A stretch of 34,593 bases of DNA from Paenibacillus sp. A3 (GTDB taxonomy: Bacteria; Bacillota; Bacilli; Paenibacillales; NBRC-103111). The notes under the pieces were generated by a model. That model had not been told where the DNA came from. It searched no databases and worked only from the letters and a program-made list of their open reading frames with translations. The stretch spans positions 1 to 34,593 of the forward strand of contig NZ_JTHN01000201.1 in NCBI RefSeq assembly GCF_001399685.1, read 5' to 3'. This document shows, piece by piece, positions 15,940 to 24,222 of this stretch; the stretch's first letter is position 1; every line of letters begins with the position of its first letter. The translations under genes and the position numbers were made by a program.

Positions 15940-16018
15940 TTAACATTTTAGGATGTCCAGTAGCGCCACAAGTGCGACCATGGCAACACCCCTTTCGGAA
16001 GTGCTACGCCGTGGTCGC
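15940..16018 (-). repeat. Inverted repeat enclosing a ribosome site and a 13-codon frame
   Basis: GCGACCATGGC (15974-15984) and GCCGTGGTCGC (16008-16018) form an 11-bp stem with one mismatch. Read on the minus strand the loop carries GAAAGGGG, and the right arm carries an ATG opening MVALVALLDILKC (15981-15940). A start codon buried in a stem hints at a structured small RNA or a repeated element. The surrounding 15755-16320 otherwise shows only an AT-rich sequence, and a weak hairpin with T-rich tail at 16084-16120 (GGAGAG/CTCTCC). Confidence 0.3.
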
Positions 16019-16383
16019 TCCACCGCTTTTAAGTCCTTCGAACAATTATACCATGCTTGATATTTAACTAAAATCTAGAAATGGGAGAGAAGACCTTGAC
16101 GGTTCTAGCTCTCCTTCTTTCATCCCCCCCTCTTTCAATCTGACCTATATAGTAACAATGGAAGACGCCTTTTTTCCAAGCGATTCTTAGGACAATCCTC
16201 TTTCTTTACGCAAATCACGAATCTGTATGCCTAGGGTTACAAGAAACAATATTTATAACTATTAATTATCAAAAATTTAATATCTATTACCAGATGTTTA
16301 ATAAGAATCCAGTTATCTATACTTAATTGAATAAGAGGTGTGGACGATACCAAAAATTTAGAATTACAAGGGAGTCCGATAAT

Positions 16384-16674
16384 ATGGTTAATTGGATAAG
16401 GGAAGCTCTGCTCATACGATTCGATGAGTTATCTGCGCAATCGGAAAAAATAAGTGAGGTCACCGTATTGAAAGAGCAACTGCACAAATTGGAGAAGGAT
16501 CTCTTAAATTTATCAGGGACAAATAGCTCCGTTCTTTCGCTTATTGACCTAAACACGCAGCTCCTATCCATTCAGAAGGAGTGGCTTTATATGAAGGGTC
16601 CAAGATGGGATCAAATTACGATCATTTTTATTGCAAAGCGAGGAAGTTCAATAGCAATCTACCATGGCACCTAG
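16384..16674 (+). CDS. Small helical hypothetical protein
   Basis: The protein has 96 residues. The N-terminal two thirds are predicted helical and coiled-coil-like (WIREALLIRFDELSAQ, then VTVLKEQLHKLEKDLLNL). The C-terminus is hydrophobic and short (ITIIFIAKRGSSIAIYH). The ATG at 16384 follows AAGGGAG. I do not recognise it, and it sits in a degraded neighbourhood, so it may be a truncated gene. Confidence 0.5.
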   Translation: MVNWIREALLIRFDELSAQSEKISEVTVLKEQLHKLEKDLLNLSGTNSSVLSLIDLNTQLLSIQKEWLYMKGPRWDQITIIFIAKRGSSIAIYHGT

Positions 16675-16958
16675 TAGAAATTCTAAGAATAAAGAAGAAA
16701 AATGAAGAATTCGCGAGAAATATTAGGATTATCAACAAATAACTAATTATTCTGAATATTTACAATAATTTAATAATAGGCTATCCTAACAGTAAGCAAG
16801 ATAAATGATTCACACGATTAAGCCTACGGATATCACCCTGATTCACACCGAAGTTTGTATCGTTTATATCTTTCAATCCGGATTTGATTTAAAGCATTTG
16901 GCAGTGCCGGATTGGAATTGATATAAAAATAAACAAGGGAAAGGGGATAGTCCATTGA

Positions 16959-17123
16959 AGTAAGGAAGCGAAGCATGCCCCGCCGCGCTTACCTGAAATC
17001 CGTACTGTACGCGCACCGAATGAAGGCTATACCGAGGGCATGCGGGAATCCGATAAGACCTGTTACTCGTTCGCGTACCCTAACGATCACTTGATTGGAG
17101 TGTGTTTTTCGAAAATTGAATAA
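16959..17123 (+). pseudogene. Gene fragment with a probable frameshift near its start
   Basis: A ribosome-site-like AAGGGAAAGGGG (about 16935-16946) is followed in one frame by EVRKRSMPRRA. A neighbouring frame then reads LPEIRTVRAPNEGYTEG and SDKTCYSFAYPNDHLIGVCFS before a stop. The second frame has no start codon at its head and looks genuinely coding. The simplest reading is a short gene broken by an indel around 16975-16995. The family is not recognised. The gap from 16675 to 16958 shows no gene. Confidence 0.35.
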
Positions 17124-17138
17124 GCAACCTATACCAAC

Positions 17139-17180
17139 ATAGGGATTCTGGTTATCACGGATAAGCAGAGTCCCTATTTT
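17139..17180 (+). terminator. Long-stem terminator
   Basis: ATAGGGA...TTATC (17139-17155) pairs with GATAA...TCCCTAT (17160-17177), with a three-base loop and TTTT tail. It follows the gene fragment and precedes an intact small gene. Confidence 0.75.
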
Positions 17181-17243
17181 CGTGCGTCATACTTCCGAGC
17201 CAGCCGGGCATACTAACGGGCGAAGCGACGTTTAAGGAGGGTT

Positions 17244-17498
17244 ATGGCAAAGATGGCAAACGACAAAAGCATGCCTCCGGTATCCGGCGAAGAAGTCGAA
17301 ACGGACGGCATTTACTCCAACGAGTGGGGCCGGGAGGAAACGCTCAAGCGCGGCGACGAATTTCCGTACGACGAGGCGATGGGACAGACCGAGTGGGAGC
17401 TTGTCAGCCTTCCGCTCGAAAGCCAAGAGGAAGAGATGTATAAGGACACGAAAAATAACACGAAACCGCGGCTGCATATCGACCGGGGCGATAAATAA
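17244..17498 (+). CDS. Conserved-looking small acidic hypothetical protein
   Basis: The protein has 84 residues, acidic and hydrophilic, with no signal or membrane segment. The core GIYSNEWGREETLKRGDEFP and MGQTEWELV has the look of a conserved small Bacillales protein. I cannot give it a function. The ATG at 17244 follows AAGGAGGG. It is alone in its transcript, with a terminator behind it (17525), and convergent with rnhA. Codon use is GC-rich, unlike the degraded region just upstream. Confidence 0.75.
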   Translation: MAKMANDKSMPPVSGEEVETDGIYSNEWGREETLKRGDEFPYDEAMGQTEWELVSLPLESQEEEMYKDTKNNTKPRLHIDRGDK

Positions 17499-17524
17499 GC
17501 CGGGCGCTGTCGTGTAAAAAGAAG

Positions 17525-17557
17525 AGCGCTCCCCGCCGTAGCGGAGAAGCGCTTTTT
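17525..17557. terminator. Bidirectional terminator between convergent genes
   Basis: AGCGCT (17525-17530), inner CCGC/GCGG, and AGCGCT (17548-17553) form the stem. TTTTT follows on the plus strand and a looser T-rich stretch on the minus. Confidence 0.8.
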
Positions 17558-17575
17558 CGTCTGGTTTTGATACAT

Positions 17576-18244
17576 TTATTTCCGGCCGTAATCCGCCTTG
17601 ATCTCGCCCCATGCTTTCGTGTTCCACTTGATGATTTTGTTCTTGTAGGTGTTGCTTCGCAGCCAAGCTTCCGCGCGGTCCACGAGCGCCCAGATTTCTT
17701 GGGTTGAAGCGTCCCGCACCAAGGTGGAGGCTACCGTTTTATTGCGCACCCAGCTGATCGCCGTCATCGAATCGCTGTAGATCGTCATGTCGCTGCCTTT
17801 TCGCTTCAAATAAGCGAGCCCGTGGACGATCGCGAGAAATTCGCCCATGTTGTTCGTGCCTTTGGAAATCGGCTTCTGCTGAAACACGATTTCGCCGGTG
17901 CGCGTGTATACGCCTTTATACTCGACGATGCCGGGATTGCCGCTGCACCCTACATCGACGGACAGGCTCTCGGGCTCGTACTCGCCCGCAGCCTCGACGC
18001 CTGCGGCCTTGGAGGTCCGTCCGCCGCTCTTGCCCGTACCGCCGGTGCCGCTCCCTGCTCGTGCCGCGGCTCCGAACGCCTTCTTCCAGCCTGCGGCGAA
18101 CATCGCCTTGGCCTCCGCCTCGCTCTCGTACGCCTTGAACTTGGCCTGCGGGAATCCGTTCGTCTGGGCTTGGCATTCGGCCCACGATTTATAAATCCCG
18201 GGCTGACGCCCTTCCCATACGACATAATACTTCGATTTTGCCAC
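17576..18244 (-). CDS. rnhA: Ribonuclease H1 with N-terminal viroplasmin (hybrid-binding) domain
   Basis: The protein has 222 residues and cleaves the RNA strand of RNA/DNA hybrids. Residues 5-49 form a viroplasmin-type hybrid-binding domain (YYVVWEGRQPGIYKSWAE, then YESEAEA). A Gly/Ala/Ser linker (60-90) follows. The catalytic domain has the complete DEDD set: Asp97 (SVDVGCSGNPG), Glu135 (NNMGEF), Asp158 (IYSDS) and Asp218 (KADYG). It starts with GTG at 18244 behind AAGGAGG. It is downstream of recQ on the same strand, 66 bases away, so the two may be co-transcribed. Confidence 0.93.
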   Translation of the reverse strand: MAKSKYYVVWEGRQPGIYKSWAECQAQTNGFPQAKFKAYESEAEAKAMFAAGWKKAFGAAARAGSGTGGTGKSGGRTSKAAGVEAAGEYEPESLSVDVGCSGNPGIVEYKGVYTRTGEIVFQQKPISKGTNNMGEFLAIVHGLAYLKRKGSDMTIYSDSMTAISWVRNKTVASTLVRDASTQEIWALVDRAEAWLRSNTYKNKIIKWNTKAWGEIKADYGRK

Positions 18245-18310
18245 AGTGTTCCTCCTTGGTTCGGCCCGGCGTTTCCTATGATGGTACCGCCGTGCCGTCC
18301 GAAATCGCCG

Positions 18311-20365
18311 CTATCCCTGACGCTGCTTGAAAAACTCGATAAAATACGCCCCGTACTTGAAAAATTTCGCTTCCCCGACGCCCTTGATCTTCAGCATGGC
18401 CGCCGGGTTCGTCGGCTGTACTCCGCACATCTCGCGCAGCGTGCTGTCCGGGAACACGATATACGGCGGGATGCCTTCCCGCTTCGCAATCTCCGTGCGC
18501 AGCTTCCGGAGCTCGTCGAACAGCTCCGCTTCGACGTCCTGGACAACCGGCGCGGTTGGCTTCAGCCGGATGCGCTGCACGACCCGTTCCTTGCCGCTGA
18601 GCACATCGGACGCCTTCGACGACAACCGGAGCACCGGGTATTTGCCTTCCGTGAGCTGCAAATAGCCTTCGGCGACAAGGAGCTGGGTGAGGTCGACGAT
18701 GTCTTTTTCCGTCCGGTTCCGCATCAACCCGTAGGTGCTGAGACTGTCAAAGCCGAAATCCAGCACCTTCTTATTGCGCGAGCCTTTGAGCACCGAAGCG
18801 ACCAGCGTCATGCCGAACCGCTCCCGCATACGCTTGACGCAGGAGAAAATCTGCTGCGCTTCGAGCGTAATATCCGTCAGCTCCATATCCGGGCTGACAC
18901 AGTTGCTGCACTGCCCGCAGTCTTCTTCCGCTTCCCCGCCGAAATAGCGGACGATGTACCGCTGCAAGCATTGCGGGGTGTGGCAGTAGTCGGCCATCTG
19001 CTGCAGCCGCCGGTATTCCTGCGCCTGCCGCTCCGGGTCCGAGACAGACTGCTCGATCAGAAACTTCTGAATATGAATGTCCTGCGGGCTGAATAGCAGC
19101 ATGCAGTCGCTCGGCTCGCCGTCACGCCCCGCCCGCCCGGCTTCCTGGTAATAGGCTTCCATATTTTTCGGCATATTAAAATGGACGACGTACCGCACGT
19201 TCGACTTGTCGATGCCCATTCCGAACGCGTTGCTCGCCACCATGACGCGTACCTCGTCGTACAGAAAACGCTCCTGCGCGTCTGCACGTTCCTTATCCGT
19301 CAGACCGGCATGGTATTTGCCCGCGGCCACACCCTGGCGCAGCAAATATTCGCACAGCTGGTCGACTTCCTTGCGCGTCGCCGCGTAGACGATGCCCGCT
19401 TCCCCGGCATGCTCGCGGATGTACCCCATCAGCACGTCACGCTTGTTCTCGCCCTTAATGACCGAAAACGAGAGATTCTCCCGCGCAAAGCCGGTCACGA
19501 ACACCTGCGGCTCGCTCAGCTTTAAGTGCTTCACGATATCCTCGCGCACCTGGTCCGTCGCCGTCGCCGTAAAAGCAGCCAGCAGCGGCCGGTCCGGCAG
19601 ATGCGAGACCAGCTCGTTGATCCGCATGTAGCTCGGGCGGAAGTCGTGTCCCCACTGGGACACGCAGTGCGCCTCGTCCACGGCCACCATCGGCACGACA
19701 AGCCCGGCGAGCAGGTCCAAAAAGCGCTCCGATTCGAGCCGCTCCGGCGCGACATAGAGCAGCTTGTATTCGCCGCGCTCAGCCTTGCGGATACGCATCT
19801 CCACCTGCGCATAGGATAGCGAGCTGTTGATATAGGCCGCAGGCACGCCGATGCTGTCCAGCCCGTCCACCTGGTCCTTCATCAGCGAAATCAGCGGCGA
19901 AACGACGATCGTCGTCCCGCTCATCATCAGCGCCGGAACCTGGTAACAGATCGATTTGCCCCCGCCTGTCGGCATAATGCCGAGCGTATCCCGCCCGCTG
20001 AGCAGGCTTTCGATTACCCGCTTCTGCCCATCGCGAAAATCCGGGTATCCGTAATATTTACGCAGCAGCTCCTGCGCTTCCGCCATCGTCCCGATCGGCT
20101 GCCCCGGCTGCCGCTTAACTGCCTGCGGCCGTCGGACCGGCGCTTCGAACAGATCCGTCTGTACGGGACGCCGGTTACGGAATTCCGTGTTTCCTGCCGC
20201 CGGCCTTCCGGCTTGGCGTTCATCTCCTCCGGCACCCCAGCCCGCCTCCCGCGGGTCCCGGTAATCATAGTCGGCTGGCGGCTCATACCAGCTATCGTCT
20301 GCCGACGGACCCGGGTCTGCAGGTCCGGGGTCCATTGGATCGTACCAATCATCTTGTCGTTTCAT
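18311..20365 (-). CDS. recQ: ATP-dependent DNA helicase RecQ with a disordered N-terminal extension
   Basis: The protein has 684 residues. The helicase core starts near residue 94 (MAEAQELLRKYYGY) and carries TGGGKS (Walker A), DEAHC (motif II), TATATD and QEAGRAGRDG (motif VI). A zinc-binding Cys set (CLQRY..., then DCGQCSNC) and an HRDC domain follow at the C-terminus (from about EAELFDELRKLRTE). The first ~93 residues are rich in Asp, Pro, Tyr and Arg and look disordered; most bacterial RecQ proteins start near residue 94 here. The start at 20365 is supported by its 4-bp overlap (ATGA) with the glycosyltransferase stop and by AGGGAAG just upstream. It unwinds DNA in recombination and repair. 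Confidence 0.95.
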   Translation of the reverse strand: MKRQDDWYDPMDPGPADPGPSADDSWYEPPADYDYRDPREAGWGAGGDERQAGRPAAGNTEFRNRRPVQTDLFEAPVRRPQAVKRQPGQPIGTMAEAQELLRKYYGYPDFRDGQKRVIESLLSGRDTLGIMPTGGGKSICYQVPALMMSGTTIVVSPLISLMKDQVDGLDSIGVPAAYINSSLSYAQVEMRIRKAERGEYKLLYVAPERLESERFLDLLAGLVVPMVAVDEAHCVSQWGHDFRPSYMRINELVSHLPDRPLLAAFTATATDQVREDIVKHLKLSEPQVFVTGFARENLSFSVIKGENKRDVLMGYIREHAGEAGIVYAATRKEVDQLCEYLLRQGVAAGKYHAGLTDKERADAQERFLYDEVRVMVASNAFGMGIDKSNVRYVVHFNMPKNMEAYYQEAGRAGRDGEPSDCMLLFSPQDIHIQKFLIEQSVSDPERQAQEYRRLQQMADYCHTPQCLQRYIVRYFGGEAEEDCGQCSNCVSPDMELTDITLEAQQIFSCVKRMRERFGMTLVASVLKGSRNKKVLDFGFDSLSTYGLMRNRTEKDIVDLTQLLVAEGYLQLTEGKYPVLRLSSKASDVLSGKERVVQRIRLKPTAPVVQDVEAELFDELRKLRTEIAKREGIPPYIVFPDSTLREMCGVQPTNPAAMLKIKGVGEAKFFKYGAYFIEFFKQRQG

Positions 20366-21033
20366 GCTTCCCTACTTACTCCTCCCGCTTGTTTCGCCCG
20401 CCGCGATACGACCGGCTCTCCGTTCCAGAGCAGCTCCGTCTCCGCACGGCGCGCTTTGACCTCCGGCTCCTCGAGCAGGAGGAAAAAGTTTTTGGTCGGC
20501 AGCTCTCCGAGCCCATGCTTCGCCGACAGCTTGTCCAGGTAAGGACGCATATCCTCCAAATTACCGGACATATTGTTCCCGCTGTCCGCAAACGCATAGA
20601 GCGCGCTCGCCGCCGGGACCCGTTTGACCCGGAACTGCTCCGCCGCCCGCAGGTAAAAATCCCAGTCCCAGGCCACGGAAAATTGAACCGAATAGACCAG
20701 ATCGCTGTCTTCGATTTCGCGCAGCATCCGCTCCACATGCGACGGCAGCAGCAAATCGTCGTCGTCGCACAGCATGATATAATCGCCCCGAACCAGCTCC
20801 AGCCCGCGGTTGCGCGCATGTACATGCTTGAGATTGCTTTCCATATCGACCATGGTCAGATCCAGCTCCGGATACAACTCCTTAAGCTCGTCGACCGGCT
20901 CTCCGTTATCGTTAACCACAATAATCTGCAAATGACGGTACGTCTGCCGCCACAACGATTCGATCAGCTCGGCCAAAACATCCAGCCGGTTATAGGTTGG
21001 AATAATGACGGATATCAGCGGCTGCCGATTCAT
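20362..21033 (-). CDS. Family 2 glycosyltransferase
   Basis: The protein has 223 residues with a GT-A fold start, PLISVIIPTYNRLDVLAELI, the VVNDNG segment, and a metal-binding DDDD motif (MLCDDDDLLLP) around residues 92-98. It lacks membrane segments. The product and acceptor cannot be read; short enzymes of this type work on surface polysaccharide or spore-coat glycans. The C-terminal third is atypical (ASALYAFADSGNNMSGNL). Its stop codon overlaps the recQ start, so it should be translated in a coupled fashion with recQ, an odd functional pairing. Confidence 0.88.
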   Translation of the reverse strand: MNRQPLISVIIPTYNRLDVLAELIESLWRQTYRHLQIIVVNDNGEPVDELKELYPELDLTMVDMESNLKHVHARNRGLELVRGDYIMLCDDDDLLLPSHVERMLREIEDSDLVYSVQFSVAWDWDFYLRAAEQFRVKRVPAASALYAFADSGNNMSGNLEDMRPYLDKLSAKHGLGELPTKNFFLLLEEPEVKARRAETELLWNGEPVVSRRAKQAGGVSREA

Positions 21034-21141
21034 TCCCCTTCCCCTCGCTCTCGTTTCCTCTACTGAACACTATACCGAAAAATCGGCGAAAGGGAAACTA
21101 GCCGAAAGGAAGAGTCCGCCCGGGGAAGCATGGAAAAATAT

Positions 21142-21169
21142 TTTTCCGCCTGCTGCCCTATGGTACAAT
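21142..21169 (+). promoter_or_regulatory. Extended -10 promoter for the basic low-complexity protein gene
   Basis: TG-G-TACAAT (TACAAT at 21164-21169) is an extended -10. The -35 position (about 21141-21147) is only T-rich. It is the only good promoter before the gene at 21257. Confidence 0.5.
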
Positions 21170-21256
21170 GGAAGAAAGCCATGAATCGATCGGTAAAAAC
21201 TCATCGACGAGACTGCCGAGACGGCTAAGACCGGATGAACGAAGGAGGATTCTGCC

Positions 21257-21955
21257 ATGCCGCCAAGAAAACAAGAGCCGCCCGCCCGTTCGGACGCAGC
21301 GGAGAAGACCGACATGAACGGAAAGCTTTTGGAGGGAGCCGAAGCAGTCTCCGCCGAAACAATCACAGCCGAACGGCAGCAATCGGGCACCCGGAGGAAA
21401 CGGGGCGCCAAGCCATCGATAGACGCGCAGCCGACGGAGACGAGCGGCGTGGCAGCCAAGCCGCGCACTTCCAGACGCAAGAGCGATGCGAGCGCGCCAG
21501 CCCAGACCAGCAGCGCGAACGCCGACGCGGCAGCGAAGCCGCGTGCTTCCAAGCGCAAGAGCGATGTGGGCGTGCAACCGGCGGAACCGCAGCCGCAAGA
21601 AACTCCCGAAGCCGCCCCGCTGGCGGAAGAGGCTACGCTAACGGTTGCCGCAACAGCAGAGCCCGCTGGCGAGTCTGCCTTGTCCGCCGCCACGGCCGAG
21701 GTGAAGACAGCCGCGACCGAGACGACAGAGGATGTGGCTCCGGTGCTGCAGCTGCTGGAAACCCGCCTCAAGAAGAAGGAGCGCAGCGAAACCCACGATA
21801 AGGACCGGGTGTTTATCCGTAAAGATTTGAAGCTGCGTCTGGATGCCCTTGCCGAAAATCGCAGCAAAGGCTTCAAAACGCTGCTTCTGAACTACGGCTT
21901 GGAAAAGGCGCTGGACGAGTTGGAGCAAGCCGAAGCCGCGCGGCAGGAAAACTGA
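21257..21955 (+). CDS. Low-complexity basic protein with C-terminal ribbon-helix-helix-like domain
   Basis: The protein has 232 residues. Residues ~40-90 are basic and repetitive; KPRTSRRKSDAS and KPRASKRKSDVG form an imperfect duplicate. Residues ~95-170 are Ala/Glu/Pro/Thr-rich and look disordered. The last ~55 residues are folded (DKDRVFIRKDLKLRLDALAE, then GFKTLLLNYGLEKALDELE), resembling a ribbon-helix-helix arrangement with a strand followed by helices. The ATG at 21257 follows GAAGGAGG. A DNA- or RNA-binding protein with a tail like a histone H1 mimic is plausible but inferred. A strong terminator follows. Confidence 0.75.
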   Translation: MPPRKQEPPARSDAAEKTDMNGKLLEGAEAVSAETITAERQQSGTRRKRGAKPSIDAQPTETSGVAAKPRTSRRKSDASAPAQTSSANADAAAKPRASKRKSDVGVQPAEPQPQETPEAAPLAEEATLTVAATAEPAGESALSAATAEVKTAATETTEDVAPVLQLLETRLKKKERSETHDKDRVFIRKDLKLRLDALAENRSKGFKTLLLNYGLEKALDELEQAEAARQEN

Positions 21956-22012
21956 CCGGCTCCCTTCACCCGTGTAATAGAGTTTGTCGAATCTAAGCAT
22001 CTCTACATGCAA

Positions 22013-22063
22013 AACGAAGCGAATTCAATCCGAGCTCCGGGACGAATTCGCTTCGTTGTTTTT
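22013..22063 (+). terminator. Very strong terminator
   Basis: A perfect 14-bp stem: AACGAAGCGAATTC (22013-22026) and GAATTCGCTTCGTT (22044-22057), then GTTTTT. Confidence 0.92.
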
Positions 22064-22118
22064 ATTGCAAAAAAAACCGCCTGCACCCTATTTTGCGCTA
22101 TATCGCATACCACAAATA

Positions 22119-22175
22119 AAAAACAGCCTGCACGGAAAGCAGCTTTCGCTTTTCCATGCAAGCCGTGCACAGGCT
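22119..22175 (-). terminator. Terminator of the GNAT gene (minus strand)
   Basis: On the minus strand AGCCTGTGCACGG (22175-22163) pairs with CCGTGCAGGCT (22135-22125), with one bulge, followed by GTTTTTTATT. Confidence 0.75.
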
Positions 22176-22179
22176 AGCT

Positions 22180-22854
22180 TCAAATCGGCAGCAAAGCGAC
22201 GTTGTCGCGCTGCTTGAGGTTCTCGACCATCCGGTACCATGCATCCGGTTTTTGCGGGAGCACCGCATAATAGCGCTCCAGAAAGCTCCAGACCAACGAG
22301 GCCGGAACCGAGGCTTGCTCCTCGTCCGCGATCGGCATGAAACAAAGATCGAGCCCGTGTACCGCTTCGCCGTCATTGTGCCAGGACGGATGCACATAGT
22401 CCGTCTCCAGCTTCCGGTAACCGAGGTGCGCCAACACCTCGCGGCGGACGAACGAATTCATCGCATTGACGCCTCCGAACTCCAGCTTGCCCGTCAGCTG
22501 CGGGTTGTAGATTTCGGCGAACATGCCAAGGAATGCCCCGCCGCATGCCGCTACGACCGAACGCAGATCGGCCATCCGGCGACGCGCCAGAAACGGTCCG
22601 ATGCCAAGGCCGTCCCGTCCGATGATCGTAAAATCGGTCATCGCGACCTGCAAATCTTCGTAATACCGGTATTCCGTCGCGCCGACGACTTCGCCATCCT
22701 GGACAGCGACGAACACCCGGATGCCCGGATCTTGAAGCGGCTCCGCCCACAGCTCATATTCCAGTACTTCCTCCGGCGGAAACACGCGCTGCATCAGCTC
22801 GTGCATTTGGCGAAAATACGGGTCGCCGATATCGGTTATTCGATGGTATTGCAC
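22180..22854 (-). CDS. GNAT-like N-acetyltransferase domain protein
   Basis: The protein has about 224 residues. Its middle follows the GNAT pattern: strands RVFVAVQDGEVVGATEYRYY and VAMTDFTIIG, then the acetyl-CoA loop region GIGPFLARRRMADLRS and a later EIYNP. The typical R/QxxGxG/A is not perfect (GLGIGPF), so the assignment is moderate. The substrate is unknown. I chose GTG at 22854 because AGGGGAGG lies nine bases upstream; the open frame to 22896 would place the site on top of the start. A strong terminator follows its end. Confidence 0.7.
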   Translation of the reverse strand: MQYHRITDIGDPYFRQMHELMQRVFPPEEVLEYELWAEPLQDPGIRVFVAVQDGEVVGATEYRYYEDLQVAMTDFTIIGRDGLGIGPFLARRRMADLRSVVAACGGAFLGMFAEIYNPQLTGKLEFGGVNAMNSFVRREVLAHLGYRKLETDYVHPSWHNDGEAVHGLDLCFMPIADEEQASVPASLVWSFLERYYAVLPQKPDAWYRMVENLKQRDNVALLPI

Positions 22855-22946
22855 AGGTTTCACCCTCCCCTGATAGCTTGCTGCTGCTTGAAACAAGCGT
22901 CTAAGCTTTCATTATATAGGGATACGGAAGGTTCTACAACACACCG

Positions 22947-23422
22947 TCACTTTTGTTTGCGCCGCCCCCACGGCTTCCAAACCGACAGAACGACCATCGC
23001 GGCAAGAGACAGAACTTGCAGCACGATGCCGACCCACAGCTCCCGTTATTGACGACGAAGTCCGGCCGCTGCCATACGTCCATGCCGCTTGCCGGAATCA
23101 GCGTTACCGCCCGCAGCGTCCAAAAGTACATCCCGACTGCGCCGAGCAGGATACACAGCAGCGTCAGCGCTTCTTTGGCGATAATCCAATAATAGCGGAA
23201 CAGTCCCCAAGACATGAGCACGGAAAGCAGCACGCCGGTCACGACCGTTCCGATCGTCGAAGCCCGCAGCGACGAGGTCGACAGCAGATGCATCACGGTA
23301 TAGCAGGCGCTCAGCACTCCCGAATCGCCGGTGGTTGCGGATACGACGCCCAGAACCACAAATACGACCGAATGCCGAGCCAGATGGCTGAAAATAGGAT
23401 GTGTGCCGTTTATTAAAATCAA
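22947..23422 (-). pseudogene. Multi-pass membrane protein gene with an internal frameshift and no clear start
   Basis: The 5' part reads as membrane segments: HSVVFVVLGVVSATTGDSG, IGTVVTGVLLSVLMSWGLF and ALTLLCILLGAVGMYFW. After FVVNN (about 23045) the frame degenerates into Cys/Ser/Gly-rich sequence, while the next frame continues as ELWVGIVLQVLSLAAMVVLS and ends KQK-stop at 22947. One missing G in a GGG run would explain this. The 5' end runs straight into the terminator of the upstream insertase gene, and no ribosome site precedes the only possible start (TTG at 23422). I read it as a decayed gene; a base-call error could account for the frameshift but not the missing start. Confidence 0.6.
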
Positions 23423-23423
23423 A

Positions 23424-23456
23424 TTAAAAAAACGGAGGCCGCCAGGGCACTCCGTT
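23424..23456 (-). terminator. Terminator of the insertase gene
   Basis: AACGGAG (minus) pairs with CTCCGTT around a 12-base loop, followed by TTTTTTT on the minus strand. Confidence 0.85.
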
Positions 23457-23470
23457 TCTATCTATGCATA

Positions 23471-24154
23471 TCAGGTTGCGGCAGCTTCCGGCAATCCGCG
23501 CCGCAGCAGCCGTTTGCCGACGCTCGTCCGGTAAAACAGCCGCTCCAGCAGGCTGAAGACGCTGCCCGCCAGCCAGTACAGCCCCAGCGCTACCGGCGCC
23601 CGCCACGTAATAACAAGCGGGAGCAGCAGGAGGATCATCCCGAACAGCAGCCGCTTGCTTCCGCTCATCGAGACGGCAGCGGCGTCGGCCAGCGGAATCA
23701 TGCCTACCGCGAACGACAGCAGACCCGTGGCGATCGGGATCAAATGGAACGGATCGGCCTCGGCCAAGTGCGCGACCCAAGGGATCAAAATCGACGTCAT
23801 CGTACTGCCGTGCGTAAAGAACAGGCCGTACATTGCCATAAGCACCGGCATTTGAATAATCGCCGACAGCGGCGAGCTTAAAGGATTGATCCCGTATTTG
23901 CCGTAAACTTTGGTTGTTTCTTGAACCAGCTTGGCCGGGTCGTTCCCGCACGTTTCCCGCAGCTTGCTAAGCTCGGGGAAAGCGGCGGCGGAACGGACCT
24001 GCTGCCGGGCGGCCAATAGATTGAAGCGGTACAGCGCGCCCTTCACCAACAGCGTGAGCACGATGACCGCAGCCCCCCAGTCGCGGGTCCAATCGAACGT
24101 CCAGGACAGCACATAAGCCAACAAATCAATAATAGGTTGAAACCATGTATACAT
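23471..24154 (-). CDS. YidC/OxaA-family membrane protein insertase
   Basis: The protein has 227 residues and would insert membrane proteins, with or without SecYEG. The core pattern is intact: TRDWGAAVIVLTLLVKGAL, then AAFPELSKLRETCGNDPAKL, YGKYGINPLSSPL and PVLMAMYGLFF, with later membrane helices (LIPIATGLLSFAVG, LFGMILLLLPLVITW). It lacks the lipoprotein signal of SpoIIIJ/YidC1-type proteins. A lysine (VKG) and then an arginine (LYRF) take the place of the usual single hydrophilic-groove arginine. The ATG at 24154 follows AAGGAGC. It lies downstream of two other membrane genes (24223 and 24553) on the same strand. It is probably a second YidC paralogue; the primary one should be elsewhere. 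Confidence 0.88.
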   Translation of the reverse strand: MYTWFQPIIDLLAYVLSWTFDWTRDWGAAVIVLTLLVKGALYRFNLLAARQQVRSAAAFPELSKLRETCGNDPAKLVQETTKVYGKYGINPLSSPLSAIIQMPVLMAMYGLFFTHGSTMTSILIPWVAHLAEADPFHLIPIATGLLSFAVGMIPLADAAAVSMSGSKRLLFGMILLLLPLVITWRAPVALGLYWLAGSVFSLLERLFYRTSVGKRLLRRGLPEAAAT

Positions 24155-24222
24155 GTGAGCGCTCCTTCCGTTGCGATTGAGCCGAGCTATCGAGGATCAA
24201 TCGTCAACCGTGAAATTTTCGG

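Noticed and set aside
15828-16067. 79-codon plus-strand frame
   Set aside because: No ribosome site, unusual composition, and it crosses the inverted repeat. Not supported as a gene.
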